From: Caldanaerobius fijiensis DSM 17918
GTDB lineage: Bacteria; Bacillota; Thermoanaerobacteria; Thermoanaerobacterales; Caldanaerobiaceae
NCBI RefSeq assembly: GCF_900129075.1
Contig: NZ_FQVH01000005.1
Span: 1-64,000 of the forward strand
DNA length: 64,000 nucleotides
Direction: 5' to 3'
How positions within the stretch are numbered: position 1 is the stretch's first letter; each line of letters opens with the position of its first letter. This document shows positions 60,574 through 64,000 of this stretch, piece by piece. The notes under the pieces were generated by a model. That model worked only from the letters and a program-made list of their open reading frames with translations. It was not told where the DNA came from and did no database searches. The translations under genes and the position numbers were made by a program.

Positions 60574-60789
60574 ATGTGCCTAGGGGTTCCAGCAAAAATT
60601 ATAGAAATTGAAGACACTATGGCTCTTGTGGAATTTGGGGGAGCCAGTAGAAAAATATCCATAGCCATGTTACCAGATGCAGCGGTTGGCGACTATGTTA
60701 TCGTTCATGCAGGATACGCCATAAGTAAAGTGGATGAAGAAGAGGCTTTGGAAGAATTAAACTTATGGCGAGAGGTTATGGGTTCGTGA
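60574..60789 (+). CDS. hypC: Hydrogenase maturation chaperone HypC
   Basis: The 71-aa chaperone carries the Fe(CN)2CO unit with HypD. HypC needs cysteine as residue 2 after the initiator Met; MCLGVPAKIIEI from ATG 60574 has it, whereas the GTG at 60562 would add AQN before it. The ATG is therefore preferred despite a 22-nt distance to the ribosome site, which a hairpin may shorten. It ends 22 nt before the hypD start chosen here, though hypD could begin inside it. Confidence 0.92.
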   Translation: MCLGVPAKIIEIEDTMALVEFGGASRKISIAMLPDAAVGDYVIVHAGYAISKVDEEEALEELNLWREVMGS

Positions 60790-60809
60790 AGGGAAAATAT
60801 GAGGCGAAT

Positions 60810-61907
60810 ATGATGAAAAGGGTGGATGTAGAACTTATAAGGAAGATAAGGCAGAAGATTGCAGACTTAAATCCTGGTATTCCTATAGTTTTTATGGAAG
60901 TTTGTGGCACCCACACCATGGCTATAGCCAGGGCAGGCATCAGGCAGATGTTGCCCGACAATATAAGGATGATTTCAGGCCCGGGATGTCCTGTATGTGT
61001 GACATCATCCCAGGATATAGACCTGGCTATAGCTTTTTCAACATTGCCCAATGTGATTTTGACAACTTTTGGTGATATGATAAGGGTACCAGGCAGTTAT
61101 ACGCGGTTGTCTGAGATGAGAGCTAAAGGATGCGATATAAGGGTGGTATACTCGGTATATGACGCCCTTGAGATCGCGAGAGAAAACCCGTCAAAAGAAG
61201 TGGTTTTTGAAGCTGTTGGATTTGAAACAACGGCTCCCTCTATTGCGGATGCTATAGTCAGGGCAAAAAAAGAAAAGATCATGAATTTTTCGGTTTTATC
61301 TCTGCATAAAACCGTTCCTATGTCATTGAGAGCCCTTTTAGATATGGGGGATATAAAAATAGACGGCTTTTTGTTGCCAGGACACGTGAGCGCCATTATA
61401 GGGGTAAAACCGTACAGATTTCTGCCTATAGATTATGGTATAGGCGGAGTTATATCTGGATTTCAACCTGAAGATATATTGTTTAGCATTGCGGCATTGC
61501 TTAAACAGATCAAAGAGGGACCACAGATACAGAACCAGTATAGCCGTGTAGTAAAAGAAGAAGGAAATGTAGAAGCGCTTAGAGCAATAGATGAGGTCTT
61601 TGAACCCTGTGATTCGTATTGGCGTGGAATTGGTATTATAAAGAATTCGGGGCTTAAAATAAGAGATAAATACGCGGACTTTGATGCTGGTATGCGATTT
61701 CCAGTGAAGGTATTTGATTCAAAAGAACCTGCTGGATGTCGCTGTGGCGATGTTTTGAGAGGTATAATTGAACCGCAGGAATGTCCGCTTTTTGCTAGGG
61801 CTTGTACTCCTGATAACCCAATAGGTCCATGTATGGTGTCATCAGAAGGTAGTTGTGGGATCTGGTATTCAGAAAGAGCTTATAGGGTGCGAGAGGTACA
61901 AATATGA
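60810..61907 (+). CDS. hypD: Hydrogenase maturation Fe-S protein HypD
   Basis: HypD is the scaffold on which the iron receives CN and CO. The 365-aa protein has MEVCGTHT, SGPGCPVCVT, and GFETTAPS, and the C-terminal [4Fe-4S] cysteine region AGCRCGD, PQECPLF, ARACTP, GPCMVSSEGSC. ATG 60810 (or 60813) follows GAGG and gives the usual length; an in-frame ATG at 60765 inside hypC would add 15 residues. The stop overlaps hypF as ATGA. Confidence 0.95.
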   Translation: MMKRVDVELIRKIRQKIADLNPGIPIVFMEVCGTHTMAIARAGIRQMLPDNIRMISGPGCPVCVTSSQDIDLAIAFSTLPNVILTTFGDMIRVPGSYTRLSEMRAKGCDIRVVYSVYDALEIARENPSKEVVFEAVGFETTAPSIADAIVRAKKEKIMNFSVLSLHKTVPMSLRALLDMGDIKIDGFLLPGHVSAIIGVKPYRFLPIDYGIGGVISGFQPEDILFSIAALLKQIKEGPQIQNQYSRVVKEEGNVEALRAIDEVFEPCDSYWRGIGIIKNSGLKIRDKYADFDAGMRFPVKVFDSKEPAGCRCGDVLRGIIEPQECPLFARACTPDNPIGPCMVSSEGSCGIWYSERAYRVREVQI

Positions 61908-64000
61908 GGAAAAAGATATATGTATATGGCATTGTTCAAGGGGTGGGATTTCGCCCCTTTGTCTATAATCTGTGTAAAAAATTTGGTATAGCTGGCTATG
62001 TAATGAATACTGCCTCAGGGGTATGTATAGACGCTCAGGGCGACCCGGATTCTCTGGAAAAGCTTTTAAAAGAAATACAGCATAATCCACCATCTTTATC
62101 CATTGTAGAGCACATAGAAGTGTACGACTGCGAAGAGAAAAATTATACGGAGTTTAAAATAATGCAAAGTGCGGATGATGGAGGGTTTATACCTGTTTCA
62201 CCAGATATGGGTATTTGCGATGAATGTCTTGAAGAGCTTTTTGATCCTGGCAATAGAAGGTATAGGTATCCCTTTATAAATTGTACCAACTGTGGTCCAC
62301 GATACTCCATAATAAAAGATATTCCTTACGATAGGCCTATGACCACCATGGAGCGATTTAAAATGTGCCGTGATTGTCAAACGGAGTACGATAATCCAGA
62401 TGACAGGAGATTTCATGCACAACCTAATGCCTGTCCTATTTGTGGCCCACATGTGTTTTGGGTTGATGATGGAAGCGCAACGTTGGAGGGAGAAAAGGCT
62501 TTAAAGAGAGCAATTGTTTTATTGAATGAAGGACGTATCGTAGCGATAAAAGGCGTTGGAGGTTTTAACCTGGCTGTTGATGCAACAGATGAAACAGCCG
62601 TAAAGCGATTAAGAAAGAAAAAGCACAGGTATGATAAGCCACTGGCTGTTATGGTTGCAGATATAGATATGGCAAAAAGATTTGCGGTGATATCTGGTGT
62701 GGAAGAAAATGTTTTATTATCGCAGAGAAGACCTATAGTGCTTTTGAAGAAGAAAGCTTCATTAGAGCATTTTATTGCACCATCTGTGGCACCAGACATT
62801 GATACGATAGGAGTAATGCTTCCACCTACCCCTCTTCATTATCTCATAGCCCGGGACTTTGACAGGCCATTGGTAATGACCAGCGGGAATTTATCTGAGG
62901 AACCCATTGCAAAAGATAACAGCGAAGCTATGGATAGACTTAAAGGTATTGCCGATGGTTTTTTGCTTCATGATAGGGATATATTTGCTCGTATAGATGA
63001 TTCAGTATCTATGGTGATTGATGGAAAAGAGATGGTTATAAGGAGGGCGAGAGGTTATGCCCCACAGCCGATTGTTTATACCAGCCCAGTAGAATCTCAA
63101 AAGTTGCATAAAGGTATAGAAGTCCTTGCATTGGGACCTCACGATAAAGTTACCATATGCGTAGCTAAAAATAATTATTTTTTTATAAGCCAGCATATAG
63201 GCGATATGGATAATGTAAAGACAATACAGTATTTTAAAGAAACCATAGAGCGATATAAAAGCCTTTTTAGAGTTCAGCCAGATATAGTGGCATATGATAT
63301 GCATCCCGATTACATAACAACCCAGTATGCGTTGACAATAGAAGGGTTAAAAAAGGTAGCTGTTCAGCACCATCATGCTCATATAGCTTCATGCATGGTT
63401 GATAACGGTATTTCACAAAAAGTCATCGGTGTAGCGTATGATGGCACGGGTTATGGAGATGATGATAAACTGTGGGGCGGGGAGATAATGATAGCGGATT
63501 TGCATAGCTATCATAGACAATATCATCTCAAATATATTCCTTTAATCGGAGGAGCAACGGCAATACGAAAAATTTATAAAGTAGGGCTATCCTATATGTT
63601 TGAATCAGGGTACGATTTTGAATTGTTTAAAAAACGCATTGACAAAAAAGAAATGGAGCTTCTAAAGATTCAGTGGGAAAAGAAAATCAATGCTCCGGAG
63701 GTATCCAGTGTAGGAAGATTATTTGACGCTGTAGCAACAGTTATAGGCTTGAGAGATTACACGAGTTACGAAGGGCAGGCGGCGAGTCAGCTGGAATCAT
63801 TGATAAGTTTAAGCGTTAATGGTTATTATGAATACGATATATCTGATGAAGGCATCATAAATCCTGTAAGTATAGTATTGTCTGCATATAAAGATAGAGA
63901 AGCAGGCGTAGATTTAAGTACGATTTCAACAAAATTTCATAATTCGATCGTTATGTTTACAGTTGATGCAGTTAAAAGGGTAAGGAAAGTATCAGGATTA
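61904..64000 (+). CDS. hypF: Carbamoyltransferase HypF, 3' end outside the window
   Basis: HypF makes the cyanide ligands from carbamoyl phosphate. The frame runs 699 codons without stop to the right edge; full-length HypF is about 750. It contains an acylphosphatase domain (residues 1-90, GIVQGVGFRPFVYNL), zinc fingers (CDECLEELFDPGNRRY, then CTNCGPRYS, CRDCQ, CPICG), a YrdC-like domain with VVAIKGVGGFNLAVDA-type sequence and a Kae1-like domain with the metal site QHHHAHIA. It overlaps hypD by 4 nt. hypE probably follows outside. Confidence 0.95.
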   Translation, partial: MRKKIYVYGIVQGVGFRPFVYNLCKKFGIAGYVMNTASGVCIDAQGDPDSLEKLLKEIQHNPPSLSIVEHIEVYDCEEKNYTEFKIMQSADDGGFIPVSPDMGICDECLEELFDPGNRRYRYPFINCTNCGPRYSIIKDIPYDRPMTTMERFKMCRDCQTEYDNPDDRRFHAQPNACPICGPHVFWVDDGSATLEGEKALKRAIVLLNEGRIVAIKGVGGFNLAVDATDETAVKRLRKKKHRYDKPLAVMVADIDMAKRFAVISGVEENVLLSQRRPIVLLKKKASLEHFIAPSVAPDIDTIGVMLPPTPLHYLIARDFDRPLVMTSGNLSEEPIAKDNSEAMDRLKGIADGFLLHDRDIFARIDDSVSMVIDGKEMVIRRARGYAPQPIVYTSPVESQKLHKGIEVLALGPHDKVTICVAKNNYFFISQHIGDMDNVKTIQYFKETIERYKSLFRVQPDIVAYDMHPDYITTQYALTIEGLKKVAVQHHHAHIASCMVDNGISQKVIGVAYDGTGYGDDDKLWGGEIMIADLHSYHRQYHLKYIPLIGGATAIRKIYKVGLSYMFESGYDFELFKKRIDKKEMELLKIQWEKKINAPEVSSVGRLFDAVATVIGLRDYTSYEGQAASQLESLISLSVNGYYEYDISDEGIINPVSIVLSAYKDREAGVDLSTISTKFHNSIVMFTVDAVKRVRKVSGL

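Overview
The window looks like a chromosomal segment of an anaerobic, probably thermophilic, spore-forming low-GC Firmicute of the Thermoanaerobacterales type. This rests on AGA/AGG-rich, AT-rich coding sequence, strong GGAGG-type ribosome sites, frequent TTG/GTG starts, Rex, ABC-F, LuxS, an S-layer-anchored protein, a Spo0F-like receiver, sigma-H-like promoters and an energy-converting [NiFe] hydrogenase. The species cannot be named from sequence alone. I see no tRNA, rRNA or CRISPR array.

Layout. 1-230: a foldback-structured stretch, possibly the right end of an IS200/IS605-type element. 345-2151: a small hypothetical gene, an FMN riboswitch with ribU, and a stand-alone P-II protein. 2230-7186: t6A genes tsaE-tsaB-rimI and tsaD, separated by an oppositely oriented S-layer-type gene; DnaA boxes flank tsaD. 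7315-14806: a D-2-hydroxyacid dehydrogenase, then leftward ribD-ribE-ribBA-ribH plus an ABC-F ATPase behind a second, almost identical FMN riboswitch, then rex. 14949-24239: a sugar or polyol catabolic cluster (two Gfo/Idh/MocA dehydrogenases, three xylose-isomerase-like TIM barrels, a hydroxyacid dehydrogenase, DeoR regulator, degenerate M24 protein, FGGY kinase) without a transporter. 24291-31187: ndk, the methionine operon hom-metF-metH, murJ. 31201-32009: decayed remnants (FAH and GH15-like). 32041-37318: LysR regulator and a divergent pair of glycoside hydrolases (GH172-like, GH106-like). 37566-45193: rlmD, rnz, two UroD/MtaA-like proteins around a TIM-barrel protein, luxS, and a Na/Pi symporter. 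45406-49712: an IclR-controlled KDG operon (eda-kdgK-eda-dehydrogenase) with foreign-looking arginine codon use. 49776-51003: a SAM-I riboswitch with an ACT-less homoserine dehydrogenase. 51114-54124: a LacI regulator, Spo0F-like receiver, zinc-ribbon protein and fba. 54310-64000: a six-subunit Ech hydrogenase followed by hypA-B-C-D-F, with hypF running off the right edge.

How they work together. Riboflavin synthesis and uptake share one FMN-sensing switch type. Methionine supply is split between an ACT-containing hom in an operon with metF/metH and a SAM-switched hom lacking ACT. Sugar acids enter glycolysis through KDPG aldolase and fba. Reduced ferredoxin from fermentation would be oxidised by Ech, making H2 and an ion gradient; Rex is a plausible redox sensor. 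The most unusual points are the near-identical inverted riboswitches, sigma-H-like promoters sharing one exact spacing, the transporter-less sugar cluster, the degenerate M24 protein, a hairpin that appears to set the hypC start, and an ABC-F start buried in a hairpin.
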